Shown here in pieces: positions 8,221 through 16,467 of a stretch of DNA of 64,000 bases (the stretch's first letter is position 1; each line of letters begins with the position of its first letter). Origin of the DNA: Paenibacillus tundrae (lineage in GTDB: Bacteria; Bacillota; Bacilli; Paenibacillales; Paenibacillaceae); assembly GCF_036884255.1 (NCBI RefSeq), contig NZ_CP145605.1, forward strand, positions 6,013,001 through 6,077,000. The letters are read 5' to 3'. The notes below the pieces were generated by a model that was given only the letters and a program-made list of their open reading frames with translations, did no database searches and was not told where the DNA came from. The position numbers and the translations under genes were made by a program.

Positions 8221-9414
8221 TCACTTGTCTTGGGTAGTGGAGGATTGATCCTCATTTTTATACAGCAATCCTTTGCGCGCCGTTAGCCGATAGTGATAAG
8301 CGATTAAAGGCAAAGCAACAAATAAGACACCTAGGAAGCTCACAACACCCATAGTATCTAACATACGTGCACCGGCACTCATATCATCTGAAGAATAGAA
8401 TGAGACGCTGATAATAACCAGGTTAACCGCAGTGAATATACAATAGATCAACACATGCTTCCAGACAAAAGTCTTTGTTGACAAACCAAATATGACGCCG
8501 CCAATAACATAAACCACGATAGGAATAAGGGAAGATACCGGATTGAGATTACCTTGTTCTGCTTGCTCTTTGAGCAGTATGGCTATTCCCCATTGGAGTG
8601 CAAATACAAGCCAAGCCCAACCTACATTGCGAAAGGCTTTGACCTTCTTACGTGGAGCCTTTTTCTGTTTCTTTTCAATTTTCGCTGACTGAACACTCTC
8701 AATCTGATCCAGAATCATCTTCATCCTGCGCTCATGGTAAGCCTCGTATTGGAGCAGAACATTTCCCGTCCATGATGCCTCTTCCAGATACGGGTCTTCC
8801 TCTAGTCCGACGCTAAGCTCTTCTGAATCAAGCTTATCGTTAGAATACATCGTGAACGTTAGTGGAACATCCTGTGAGGACAGCTCATCTAACCATGCCT
8901 TAGCTTCAGTCCCTTCATAAAAACGGACGGTACAGATCTTGTTCTGCATCCCCTGACGGTAGATGATATGTATTTCCGGCAGAAACTGATAAAGCATCAC
9001 ATGCTCTCCAAACTTGGCCTTCTTATAGAAATGAGCATTTTTCATCGTATAACGACTCATATACACACGCTGAATAGCGGAACGGTCAAACACATCCTCT
9101 TCCGACTCACGGGTTTCCGGGTTCCACCGTATATACCGCACCTGGTAGTCGTCCATTTCCACACGATCCAAATGCCGATTCTTCCACGCATACCGACGCA
9201 ATGCTCGCCATAAGACGTAGAAAAGCCATAACCCCAACGGCAGCAGAATAAGTGTCAACCAAAGCCACTCTTCCGTAAATATGGTGACCAGATAGATCGG
9301 GCCTACAATCATTGCTAATGCAATAAGCATGCCTAATCCACTCATGAGCTGTGTAAATATCCAGTAGAAAGGTTGTATTCTCCGCTGTTCCTGAATCAAA
9401 CCATGTGTACTCAT
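8221..9414 (-). CDS. Multi-pass membrane protein, tandem paralogue
   Basis: 397 residues, same architecture as the following gene: two N-terminal helices, a soluble middle (VEMDDYQVRYIRWNPETRESEEDVFDRSAIQRVYMSRY) and four C-terminal helices (about 280-380). The middle linker is Lys-rich (EKKQKKAPRKKVK) where the paralogue is Glu-rich, so the two may carry opposite charge in that loop. The start is placed at the ATG at 9414 because AGGAGG lies 6 bases before it and because this start aligns with the paralogue; the frame is open upstream to 9498. No named family is recognised, though the soluble part resembles bacterial PH-like YcxB-type domains. Confidence 0.6.
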   Translation of the reverse strand: MSTHGLIQEQRRIQPFYWIFTQLMSGLGMLIALAMIVGPIYLVTIFTEEWLWLTLILLPLGLWLFYVLWRALRRYAWKNRHLDRVEMDDYQVRYIRWNPETRESEEDVFDRSAIQRVYMSRYTMKNAHFYKKAKFGEHVMLYQFLPEIHIIYRQGMQNKICTVRFYEGTEAKAWLDELSSQDVPLTFTMYSNDKLDSEELSVGLEEDPYLEEASWTGNVLLQYEAYHERRMKMILDQIESVQSAKIEKKQKKAPRKKVKAFRNVGWAWLVFALQWGIAILLKEQAEQGNLNPVSSLIPIVVYVIGGVIFGLSTKTFVWKHVLIYCIFTAVNLVIISVSFYSSDDMSAGARMLDTMGVVSFLGVLFVALPLIAYHYRLTARKGLLYKNEDQSSTTQDK

Positions 9415-9597
9415 GTATAACCTCCTAGCCATAAAACGTTCAATATACATAACCAAGATGGGCAATTTTCCCACTTCTTGTATACCCGCCTTCTCCACCT
9501 TTGCAACAATCCATCTCTATCCTCGTAAGTGCAGTTCATCTTATAAATAATCCATAACTATCCAATACGTACCAGGATACAAAGCGTTTCTCCCACG

Positions 9598-9635
9598 GAA
9601 AAAAGGGCCACGGCAAACCCCTGCCGTGACCCTTG
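9598..9635 (-). terminator. Intrinsic terminator of the DEAD-box helicase gene
   Basis: On the minus strand GGGTCACGGCA...TGCCGTGGCCC is followed by TTTTTT, about 115 bp beyond the helicase stop codon. It is a strong GC-rich stem with one mismatch. Confidence 0.8.
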
Positions 9636-9749
9636 TTCGAGAACTCGGTACCGTTGTACCGGAGTCCTCTCATATATGAGCCATGCTTACATCCAGCATG
9701 GCATCATCTCTACGCCAGCATAGTTGCACCACCGCTGGCGTAATCGATC

Positions 9750-11357
9750 TTACCGTCCGCGACGTGAATCGCGACGGTCACCCTTCGCTGCGCCGCGCCC
9801 AGCGTTGCGCGGGTCGGCACTGCGTCCACCCCAGCCGCCGCTGCTGCTGCGCCCATCGGCGCTACGGCCACCACTACGGCTGCTGCTACGCTCGTCGCCA
9901 CTACGACCACCGCGGCTGCTGCTACGCTCATCACCGCTGCGACCTGCGCCGCGTCCGCCTTGACCAGCGCCGCGACTGCTGTCGCTGCTGCGCGCAGAAC
10001 CACGTCCAGCGCTACGCTCGTCCCCACTGCGGCCACCACTACGGCCACCGCTACGTCCACCGCTGCGTCCACCTTCGCTGCCGCGGGAACCACGACCACC
10101 ACGACCGCCATCTCTGCGGTCGCTACGGCCTGCGCCGCGACGAGCACTGCCTGTACCAGCAGAACGTCCGCCTGAACGCTCGTCATCACCTTGACTGTTG
10201 ATGGTACGACGAGTTGCTCCAGTAGAAGCTACTGGTCCTTCACTCGTCCACTGAATACGGTTCAGCTTCTGATTCGTACCTTCTTCAATACGCGCAAGCT
10301 CCGGTCTATCATGCTGTGTTGCAAAGGTAACAGCAAGACCTGTTCCACCCGCACGACCAGTACGGCCGATTCGGTGAATATAGCTTTCCGCATCATGAGG
10401 AATATCGTAGTTGAATACATGTGTTACGCCTTCAACGTCCAGACCACGTGCCGCTACATCGGTAGCAACAAGGATCTGCAATTTGGCATCACGGAATGCT
10501 TTCATGACATTCTCACGCTTGGATTGGGACAGATCCCCGTGAAGCTCATCACTTTCGTACCCTGCTTCGCGCAGATCTTGATTCAGCTTGTTGGCACGAC
10601 GCTTCGTCCGACAGAAGATGATCGCGAGGTATGGGCGATACGTATCAATCATGCCACGAAGCGCATCAAACTTCCCACGATCCGTGCACTCCAGCACCTG
10701 CTGACGAATTTGATGGATCGGAATAACCGATTTCGAGGATACTTTGACATCCTCAGGGTCCTTCATGTAGTTCTTAGCCAGCATACGAATGCCCTTTGGC
10801 ATGGTTGCCGAGAACAGCATTGTCTGACGTTTGTGTGGCAGTTCACGAATAATCGTCTCCACATCATCCAAGAAGCCCATGTGCAGCATTTGGTCTGCTT
10901 CGTCCAGCACCAATTTTTTCACGTTATCCAGCTTCAATGTGCCACGGCGCAAGTGATCGAGCAGACGTCCCGGTGTACCAATCACGATCTGAGTACCGTT
11001 CTGCAATTTACGCAGCTGCTTCTCTACATCTTGTCCACCATATACAGCAAGCACATGCAGCTTATCATCAATAGCTGTCAGCTTCTTCGCTTCTTCTGTA
11101 ATCTGCAACGCGAGTTCACGCGTAGGCGCAATAATTAACGCTTGCGGTGAGCGGTCAGATACGTTGATTTTCTGAATAATCGGCAGCAAAAAAGCCAGCG
11201 TTTTCCCTGTGCCTGTCTGTGCCTCAGCAATAATATCGCGTCCTCCGAGTAGTACGGGAATCGAGCGTTCCTGTACCGGAGTCGCAACAGCGATTCCCTG
11301 ATGCTTCAGGATTTCGCACCATTCTGGACGAATGCCCAGTTGTTCAAAGTTTGCCAA
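9750..11357 (-). CDS. cshA: DEAD-box ATP-dependent RNA helicase with RGG/GRS-rich tail
   Basis: 535 residues. The helicase core has the standard motifs in order: Q motif (FEQLGI...ATPVQERSIP), Walker A AQTGTGKT (about 47-54), PTRELALQ, TPGRLLDH, DEAD (VLDEADQML, about 150), SAT, then ARGLDVEG and HRIGRTGRAG in the second RecA domain. Residues from about 375 onward are a ~150-residue low-complexity tail of Arg, Gly, Ser and Asp (SGGRSGGRSGGRSG, RGGRGSRG), probably for RNA binding. It should act in RNA folding, cold adaptation or mRNA decay. The start is a TTG at 11357 with GAGGTG 6 bases upstream. CshA assignment is by overall type; other Bacillus DEAD helicases (DeaD/YxiN, CshB) differ in the tail. 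Confidence 0.85.
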   Translation of the reverse strand: MANFEQLGIRPEWCEILKHQGIAVATPVQERSIPVLLGGRDIIAEAQTGTGKTLAFLLPIIQKINVSDRSPQALIIAPTRELALQITEEAKKLTAIDDKLHVLAVYGGQDVEKQLRKLQNGTQIVIGTPGRLLDHLRRGTLKLDNVKKLVLDEADQMLHMGFLDDVETIIRELPHKRQTMLFSATMPKGIRMLAKNYMKDPEDVKVSSKSVIPIHQIRQQVLECTDRGKFDALRGMIDTYRPYLAIIFCRTKRRANKLNQDLREAGYESDELHGDLSQSKRENVMKAFRDAKLQILVATDVAARGLDVEGVTHVFNYDIPHDAESYIHRIGRTGRAGGTGLAVTFATQHDRPELARIEEGTNQKLNRIQWTSEGPVASTGATRRTINSQGDDERSGGRSAGTGSARRGAGRSDRRDGGRGGRGSRGSEGGRSGGRSGGRSGGRSGDERSAGRGSARSSDSSRGAGQGGRGAGRSGDERSSSRGGRSGDERSSSRSGGRSADGRSSSGGWGGRSADPRNAGRGAAKGDRRDSRRGR

Positions 11358-11431
11358 TCGTTACACCTCTGTATATTCATTTAGATAAGTCCATTTCATA
11401 ATGACTCGCGTAATAAATTGAACCAGTTTAC

Positions 11432-11479
11432 TTTACAATGACCACTCCGGTGACTTAATAACCATCTAATCAGTGTAAA
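11432..11479. repeat. Reduced copy of the TTACAC palindromic repeat family
   Basis: 48-bp sequence bounded by TTTACA and TGTAAA, with an interior CCACTCCGGTGACTTAATAACC that matches the arm CCACTCCGATGACAGAATAACC of the full copies at 16287-16440 and 59879-60029. The central hairpin is absent. It lies upstream of the helicase gene in an otherwise featureless stretch (11358-11620). Confidence 0.55.
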
Positions 11480-11620
11480 ATGTCTATTTTCAACCTACAT
11501 AGTTTCTCTTATATCAATCATGATTATGAAATGAATTTTTGAAAAGCAATCCACACGTGCTCTTCTTCTCCATACCCTGTAGTTTACACGTTAGTCAAGC
11601 AAAACAAAAGGGGATACCGC

Positions 11621-11690
11621 TTTCCCCGCTAACTTGTATCACAAATCTCCGAGATTTGTAGCAGGCTGCATATAACGAAGCTATCCCGAA
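11621..11690. repeat. Hairpin-rich intergenic sequence beside the TAACGAA repeat
   Basis: Contains a perfect palindrome ACAAATCTCcGAGATTTGT (11640-11658) nested inside an imperfect outer stem GGGATA..GCTT with AAGC.TATCCC. It leads directly into the TAACGAA-motif repeat and may be part of it. Function unknown; it could form a cruciform or an RNA hairpin. Confidence 0.45.
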
Positions 11691-11775
11691 TTTCTAACGA
11701 ACCTAACGCACTCTATTCCAGCGTATTTAGCGATTTGTCATTTCTAACGAACTCCAGCCGCCCTATTACACGATA
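11691..11775. repeat. Left arm of a TAACGAA inverted repeat, split by the IS
   Basis: Holds TTTCTAACGAACCTAAC at 11691-11707 and TTTCTAACGAACT at 11741-11753, 50 bp apart. The same two motifs occur in reverse orientation, 49 bp apart, on the far side of the insertion sequence (13066-13185). This indicates one palindromic element of about 205 bp before the insertion. Confidence 0.6.
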
Positions 11776-11801
11776 TGGACCTATGTCAAGAAAGTAGACA
11801 C

Positions 11802-12638
11802 TTACGCGACGGATTTGTCCGTAAATTTCTTCGCAAAACGAGCAGGGGAAAGATAACCTAGCGCACCATGCATTCGCTTGCGGTTGTAATAGAACTCAAT
11901 GTACTGGTAAATGGTGTTATAAGCCTCTTCTGGATTCTTAAAACGAGGGTTACAGTGAATGAGTTCTTTCTTCAAAATACTGTGCCAAGACTCGATACAT
12001 GCGTTATCGTAACAGTTTCCTCGGCGGCTCATACTGAGCTCCATACCATACGATTTCAGTTGCTCCACGTATTCTTTTGACGTGTACTGCGAGCCACGAT
12101 CCGAGTGATGTAGCAGTCCTGGAGCGGGGCGTTTGGCCCGGTAAGCATCATTCAATGCACCTAGCACCAGACTCGTTTCCATATGGTTGTACAGACGCCA
12201 GCCTACAATTTCACGCGTACATAAATCCAGAACACTGGCGAGATATAACCGGCCTCCTCGGCAGGGAATGTAGGTGATATCGGTGACCCATACGGTGTTC
12301 GGTTTGGACGTTTGAAATTGCTGGTTCAGCGTATTTGGTGCAATGGGATGATGATGGTTAGAATCCGTCGTTTGGACACGATACCGAGGAGTGTGCACGG
12401 AACGAAGATTCATTTGACGCATGTATATACTGACGGTACGGGAAGAGATTCTGTATCCTTCCAGATGGAGCGCATACGTAATTTTCGGACTTCCACACCG
12501 CTTCTGGTGGTCGTAGAAATGAAATCGAATACGCTTCATGATCTCAGTTCTCCGGTGCTGCTGTTTACTTGTTCGATCCATCCGCCACTTGTAATATCCG
12601 CTCCGTGACACGTGTAACAGAGTGCACATCTTCTCCAA
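11802..12638 (-). CDS. IS3-family transposase OrfB (DDE integrase)
   Basis: 278 residues from the internal ATG. It has an HTH_21-like N-terminal part (VSRSGYYKWR...GSPKITYAL) and an rve integrase core. The DDE triad is visible: Asp in VTDITYIP, Asp in HHSDRGSQYTS and Glu in DNACIESWHS, followed by the usual YNRKRMHGALGYLSPARF end. The frame is open upstream of this ATG back to the A7 run in orfA, encoding SSAHLQQTKELRF-like residues typical of fused OrfAB. The active enzyme is therefore probably made by -1 frameshifting from orfA, and the listed start may only give a separate OrfB. Confidence 0.9.
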   Translation of the reverse strand: MEKMCTLLHVSRSGYYKWRMDRTSKQQHRRTEIMKRIRFHFYDHQKRCGSPKITYALHLEGYRISSRTVSIYMRQMNLRSVHTPRYRVQTTDSNHHHPIAPNTLNQQFQTSKPNTVWVTDITYIPCRGGRLYLASVLDLCTREIVGWRLYNHMETSLVLGALNDAYRAKRPAPGLLHHSDRGSQYTSKEYVEQLKSYGMELSMSRRGNCYDNACIESWHSILKKELIHCNPRFKNPEEAYNTIYQYIEFYYNRKRMHGALGYLSPARFAKKFTDKSVA

Positions 12639-12676
12639 AGAAAACAGGGAGCGATGGTTTTCCAGAAACTGAAACC

Positions 12677-12994
12677 TTAGCTCTTTGGTTTGCTGAAGAT
12701 GTGCACTGCTTTTTTTACAATAGCCAGTTCCTCTTGCGTGTCCGCAAGCGTATGCTCTTTCTCTTGAAGTAACCGGCGCATTTCTTTAAGCTCTGCTTCC
12801 AGTTCTTTCACTCGATCTACGCTAGCTACGGGCTCATGTTTAAGTTCGCGATACTTGCCCATCCACTGGTGTAATGTACTTTTTGGAATGTTGAGTTCTT
12901 CTGCCAAGTCTCCGAGTGTCTTGGTCTGTTCTTGGATAAATTTTACCGTTTGTTTCTTAAATTCTTCATTGTATCGTTGCCGCTGTTCTCCCAT
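12677..12994 (-). CDS. IS3-family transposase OrfA
   Basis: 105 residues: an HTH_Tnp_1 domain (YNEEFKKQTVKFIQ...LGDLAEELNIPKSTLHQWMGKYR) that recognises the element ends, then a leucine-zipper coiled coil (VKELEAELKEMRRLLQEKEHTL) for multimerisation. Its last codons carry the A7 slippery run at 12710-12716 used for the OrfAB fusion. It lies 36 bp upstream of the orfB ATG, in the +1 frame relative to it. Confidence 0.88.
   Translation of the reverse strand: MGEQRQRYNEEFKKQTVKFIQEQTKTLGDLAEELNIPKSTLHQWMGKYRELKHEPVASVDRVKELEAELKEMRRLLQEKEHTLADTQEELAIVKKAVHIFSKPKS
12710..12716 (-). other. Programmed -1 frameshift site (A7)
   Basis: In the orfA reading frame the site reads gtA AAA AAA Gca, 11 codons before the orfA stop. 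Slipping back one base enters the frame of orfB, which stays open from here to its end. Poly-A slippery heptamers of this kind are standard in IS3-family elements. Confidence 0.75.
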
Positions 12995-13065
12995 GTGGAC
13001 ACACCTCCGTTAGCCTTATTATCCTTCTGTCCGTTATTGGGTGTCCACTTTTTATTCTAGCTCCA

Positions 13066-13185
13066 ATATATCCGCAAAAACAGAGGACATACTGGCGATA
13101 ATGGCAAATTAACGTGCCTATGATTCGTTAGAAAAACAAAACCATGGACTATCCCCATATAAGACGTGTTAGGTTCGTTAAAACT
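13066..13185. repeat. Right arm of the TAACGAA inverted repeat
   Basis: Contains TTCGTTAGAAAAACAAA (13124-13140) and GTTAGGTTCGTTA (13168-13180), the reverse complements of the two motifs left of the insertion sequence with almost the same spacing. Similarity between arms is patchy outside these motifs. Confidence 0.55.
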
Positions 13186-13188
13186 AGA

Positions 13189-13235
13189 ACAGCGGCACCC
13201 TCTCCCAAGTTTACCCTGAGAGAAGTCACCGCTGT
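13189..13235 (-). terminator. Likely terminator of the SulP gene
   Basis: Hairpin ACAGCGG...CCGCTGT with an inner CTCTC/GAGAG pairing, followed on the minus strand by TCTAGTTTT. It lies about 90 bp past the SulP stop codon. The T-run is weak. Confidence 0.45.
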
Positions 13236-13324
13236 AAATAATTTGACTCCACCACTACCAAAACCACTTCATTTAGCTACAAATCATACCATTCTGCCGT
13301 GCTTCAAACGTAACTTCAAACGAT

Positions 13325-14776
13325 TTATGAACCATGCCCACCAGATGTGGCGAATCCGCTCCGCTCTAACAAACGTGAGCTTTCCTCATTCAGTCCACGC
13401 AGATGAACGGTTTTGCCAAGCTTCGCGTATTTGAACTTCACCTTGCCAATCGCAACAACCGCCGTGTTATCCCAGATATGTGATCCGCCAAAATCAATCG
13501 TAATTTCGTCCGGATCAGCCTCAGCGTTGAACTTATCAACAAAATGAGAGGATGAACCGAAGAAAAATGGTCCAACCACGCGGTAAATCTTCTGGCCTTG
13601 CTCTTGGCTTGTCTGTACACGGATTTTGGTCTGTTTCCAGCCGAAGTGTAGCACACTGAGTACAACCCCAACCATAACCCCGATCGACAGATCGTGTGTA
13701 TAGACTACAATTGCTACGGTAATTACCATGACAATGGCTTCTGCCCGAGGTACACGAGCAATATTTTTAACCGAACTCCAGTCAAAGGTTCCGATGCACA
13801 CCATAAACATGACCCCTACGAGCGCCCCCATTGGCACCTCCTTGACCACATCACTGAGAAGCAGCAACAGAATCGCCAGAAATGCTCCTGCAGTGAAGGT
13901 CGATAAGCGCCCACGTCCACCCGACTTCACATTAATGACCGATTGCCCGATCATGGCACAACCACCCATACCACCGAACAAGCCGTTAACAAAGTTAGCG
14001 ATCCCCTGCCCACGTACTTCTCGGTTTTTGCTACTCTTCGTCTCCGTCATCTCATCCACAATCGTTGCGGTCAATAGGGATTCTAGCAAACCTACCAGCG
14101 CCATAGTGAAGGAATAAGGTAACAGAATCATCAGCGTGTCCCACGTCCAAGCGATATTAGGCAAATGGAACATTGGAAGTGTACTAGTCAAATTGCCCAT
14201 ATTACCTACCGTTTTCACATCTAAGTGAAAGACCACGGTAATAATCGTCATGACAATGATCGCGATGAGCGGAGCCGGCACCCCTTTGAAGAATCTTGGC
14301 AAAATATAAACAATCGCCAACGTGCCCGCAACCATCGCATACATAATCCAGTTCGCGCCTGTAAAATGCGTGAGCTGTGCCATGAAAATGAGAATCGCCA
14401 GTGCATTCACAAATCCGGTCAATACTGAGTGCGGCACAAAGGTTATAAATCGACCAACTTTAAAGATACCTAAAATAAATTGAATAATCCCTGTCAGTAT
14501 GGTTGCCGCGAATAAATATTCCACGCCATAATCTTTGACGAGTCCAACCATGAGTACTGCCATAGCCCCCGTTGCGGCCGAGATCATACCCGGTCTGCCT
14601 CCTGCAATCGAAATCACGATAGCAATCGTAATGGAAGCGTACAATCCAACCATCGGATCGACACCTGCAATGATGGAGAAGGCAATCGCTTCAGGAATAA
14701 GTGCGAGCGCAACCGTAATACCTGCGAGCACATCTCCGCGAATGTTGCCAAACCATTGTTGTTTTAACGTATTCAT
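13325..14776 (-). CDS. SulP-family anion transporter
   Basis: 483 residues with about ten to twelve transmembrane segments. The N-terminus [34 protein letters not shown] is diagnostic of SulP proteins, and [24 protein letters not shown] is the conserved central loop. The C-terminal ~100 residues (from about 385) form a STAS-like domain. Members carry sulfate, bicarbonate or other oxyanions by symport with Na+ or H+; the substrate cannot be told here, and no carbonic anhydrase gene is adjacent. GGGAGG is 15 bases before the ATG, unusually far. The STAS domain end is short, so regulation by it may be limited. Confidence 0.88.
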   Translation of the reverse strand: MNTLKQQWFGNIRGDVLAGITVALALIPEAIAFSIIAGVDPMVGLYASITIAIVISIAGGRPGMISAATGAMAVLMVGLVKDYGVEYLFAATILTGIIQFILGIFKVGRFITFVPHSVLTGFVNALAILIFMAQLTHFTGANWIMYAMVAGTLAIVYILPRFFKGVPAPLIAIIVMTIITVVFHLDVKTVGNMGNLTSTLPMFHLPNIAWTWDTLMILLPYSFTMALVGLLESLLTATIVDEMTETKSSKNREVRGQGIANFVNGLFGGMGGCAMIGQSVINVKSGGRGRLSTFTAGAFLAILLLLLSDVVKEVPMGALVGVMFMVCIGTFDWSSVKNIARVPRAEAIVMVITVAIVVYTHDLSIGVMVGVVLSVLHFGWKQTKIRVQTSQEQGQKIYRVVGPFFFGSSSHFVDKFNAEADPDEITIDFGGSHIWDNTAVVAIGKVKFKYAKLGKTVHLRGLNEESSRLLERSGFATSGGHGS

Positions 14777-14800
14777 ATGTTTCTTGCTGATCCTCCCGCT

Positions 14801-15054
14801 CTATAAAACCAAATTTATAATGAGTACCCGATCATCGAGAGAACGATTCATCACTGATTTACGAAGGCAACCAGCACAAAATAGCGGAATACACGATCCG
14901 CAAATGATCATCTGCACCTGTGGTATGACTTCATAACCATCCGAGACTACTGCACAGCAAAAATATGCAGGTCTACACCGACATCCGTTCCAGTGTGAAT
15001 CCACCTAAATTCCATCGTTTCAGTCCGGGCTTTGCAATACTGATGAGTCATCAT
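14801..15054 (-). pseudogene. Possible frameshifted small Cys-containing gene upstream of SulP
   Basis: Two minus-strand frames abut here. One (from ATG 15054 to a TAG at 14947) reads MMTHQYCKAR...DVGVDLHIFAV; the other, open to 14801, continues [20 protein letters not shown] and ends 24 bp before the SulP start. Joining them at the T5 run near 14960 gives one small protein with a CxxC pair near its end. No good ribosome binding site is seen before 15054. It may be a decayed gene, a sequencing error or chance. The rest of this ~630-bp gap is AT-rich upstream sequence with short hairpins (about 15060-15115). Confidence 0.25.
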
Positions 15055-15315
15055 GATACAAGACTAAGGCTTAAAGCTCATGATACTCTTGGTTTTCCCC
15101 TCTCAGAAAAACCGGATCCGTTATGTACTGACCTATTATTATAGACAAGGTGCCCTATATGTACGAATACGTTTATGCGGATATAATAACAAATTATCTT
15201 TTAATATCTTCCTTTTTCTATAAATTACTCCTATATGCTCTAATTAGTCAAAAAATATAACTTGCTCTTTATGCCGTCATGGTTTAGATTCATAAAAAAT
15301 ACCTTTTATAGTTAA

Positions 15316-15343
15316 TTACACATAACGATTTACATATTATAGA
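15316..15343 (+). promoter_or_regulatory. Possible sigma-A promoter for the 15404 gene
   Basis: TTACAC, 16 bases, then TATAGA in a very AT-rich stretch about 60 bp upstream of the coding start. The fit to TTGACA-N17-TATAAT is moderate. Confidence 0.35.
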
Positions 15344-15403
15344 ATTAACCGGTCTATCTTGCCTTGTGCCATTTTATATTTGCGATTTGGAGGATTATGT
15401 TTC

Positions 15404-15931
15404 ATGAAGAAAAGGGTAACGATCACCTTAGTGTTGACCATCGCACTGACAACAATTATCACATTTATTGTAGGTGTCACCTCAGATAGGTCACATTCCG
15501 GCAACTCACAAGACAGCATACTTCCAACGGAAACAACCTACTCGGTGATCCATACGTCCGCAGATGGAGGAGATGAGACTGACCCTTCTAGTAAGGATGC
15601 AGATTGGGAACATAAAGCGATTGGCGGTACTTCGGTTCCTAACGCATTTAACATAGATGCTGGTCGTGGACATCTTAAACTCATCATGAAAAATAATAGT
15701 ATCCATCCAGTCAAAGTCACCCTGACACATCAGGGGAAGACGGATAAAATCTATTTCGAGAAAATAATCGCTGCACACGATACTCTCATCTGGACTAATT
15801 TTGAAGAGGGGTATCCACAAGGCATGCGTGGCGGAAATTACGTCCTGCAATGGATCGGCGGTGAACACGCCGTGAATGGCGAGGTTTCGGGTAAGCTCGC
15901 ATCCAGCATTCATGATTTCTCATTGCGTTAA
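15404..15931 (+). CDS. Secreted or membrane-anchored protein of unknown function
   Basis: 175 residues. A Lys-Lys-Arg start and a hydrophobic segment (about 5-23) act as a signal or anchor. The exported part is polar, then has a beta-rich region (GHLKLIMKNNSIHPVKVTLTHQGKTDKIYFEKIIAAHDTLIW, about 85-127) and a Gly-rich end that reads like an immunoglobulin-like sandwich. GGAGG is 10 bases before the ATG at 15404, which decides this start over the earlier in-frame one at 15359. It stands alone between a SulP gene and repeats. No family is recognised. Confidence 0.55.
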   Translation: MKKRVTITLVLTIALTTIITFIVGVTSDRSHSGNSQDSILPTETTYSVIHTSADGGDETDPSSKDADWEHKAIGGTSVPNAFNIDAGRGHLKLIMKNNSIHPVKVTLTHQGKTDKIYFEKIIAAHDTLIWTNFEEGYPQGMRGGNYVLQWIGGEHAVNGEVSGKLASSIHDFSLR

Positions 15932-16009
15932 TTTAGCTAGCTGAAGCCTTCAAAAAAAGACCCATGCATGTGTATGGGCTTGGCGTTATAAAATGTTCGG
16001 TTTGAAGAA

Positions 16010-16050
16010 TAGAGCGGGCAGAAATAACATGAAGAAGCAAGGTATTTGCC
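16010..16050. repeat. Left-arm fragment of the palindromic repeat family
   Basis: GCAGAAATAACATGAAGAAG followed by CAAGGTATTTGCC, matching the left arm of the full copy at 16287-16440 (GACAGAAATAACATGAAGAAG, then CGAAGCGTTCGCC). The rest of the element has diverged or is missing. Together with 16287-16440 it fills most of the 536-bp gap 15932-16467. Confidence 0.55.
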
Positions 16051-16190
16051 TAAGAGCTTTCTGAAAGAAAGCTAAATGAGAAGCATATACCTATCATGCG
16101 ATATCCCCCTTATTGAAAGGCAACCCAAAAATTAGGAAAGTTTAGTCGGTCACGAACAGTCTTTCTTCACGCACTTCATAAAAAACTAAA

Positions 16191-16234
16191 CGAGGCTGTC
16201 TTCTAGTCACCTATGTGACTTTGAGACAGCCTCG
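16191..16234 (-). terminator. Strong terminator downstream of the UbiB-like gene
   Basis: On the minus strand CGAGGCTGTCT...AGACAGCCTCG with an inner GTCAC/GTGAC stem, followed by TTTAGTTTTTT. The perfect 11-bp outer stem makes this one of the best terminators in the window. It lies beyond the palindromic repeat that separates it from the stop codon at 16468. Confidence 0.8.
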
Positions 16235-16286
16235 TAATAGTTACTCCCCAATAAATCACGGTTCTACCTATATTTTTGAACTAAAC

Positions 16287-16440
16287 ATTTACACCATAAC
16301 GGAGAGGACAGAAATAACATGAAGAAGCGAAGCGTTCGCCTTTATCCCCGGATTTTCCCTTTGTAAAAGGGATTCAAAAAAATCTGGGGATAACAGCGAT
16401 CGGAAGGTTATTCTGTCATCGGAGTGGCTAGCGTGTAAAT
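16287..16440. repeat. Palindromic intergenic repeat, copy A (full)
   Basis: 154 bp bounded by ATTTACAC and GTGTAAAT. The arms pair: GACAGAAATAAC with GTTATTCTGTC, GCGTTCGCC..TATCCCCGGATTT with AAATCTGGGGATA..AGCGATCG, and a CCCTTT/AAAGGG tip. It is about 80% identical to 59879-60029 by eye. It contains no open frame of note and lies immediately downstream of the UbiB-like gene. Confidence 0.85.
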
Positions 16441-16467
16441 ACCCTTATTGTTTATTTCAATATTAGT

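Larger units (their letters stand above)
11776..13065 (-). mobile_element. IS3-family insertion sequence, apparently intact
   Basis: About 1290 bp. The ends are imperfect inverted repeats of ~25 bp: TGGACCTAtgtcAAGAAAGT at the left and TGGAGCTAGAAT-AAAAAGT at the right, both running into (A/G)GACAC. The element is flanked by the 3-bp direct repeat ATA (11773-11775 and 13066-13068), which is consistent with the short target duplications of the IS3 family. Inside are orfA and orfB in the usual overlapping-frame order with a -1 frameshift site. All catalytic residues are present, so it should be able to transpose. Its insertion point is inside a pre-existing intergenic repeat, so it broke no gene. 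Confidence 0.88.

Noticed and set aside
9683-10201. Plus-strand ORF of 172 codons opposite the helicase tail
   Set aside because: It is the antisense of a low-complexity RGG-rich stretch, with a meaningless Arg/Cys/His-rich product and no ribosome binding site.
10191-11138. Plus-strand ORF of 315 codons opposite the DEAD-box helicase
   Set aside because: It lies wholly antisense to the conserved helicase motifs and has no recognisable domain.
11868-12608. Several plus-strand ORFs inside the IS element
   Set aside because: They run antisense to the DDE integrase and carry no known domain.
15060-15115. Hairpins upstream of SulP as a known riboswitch
   Set aside because: GGTTTT/AAAACC and ATCATGA pairings are present, but no conserved core of a riboswitch class could be matched.
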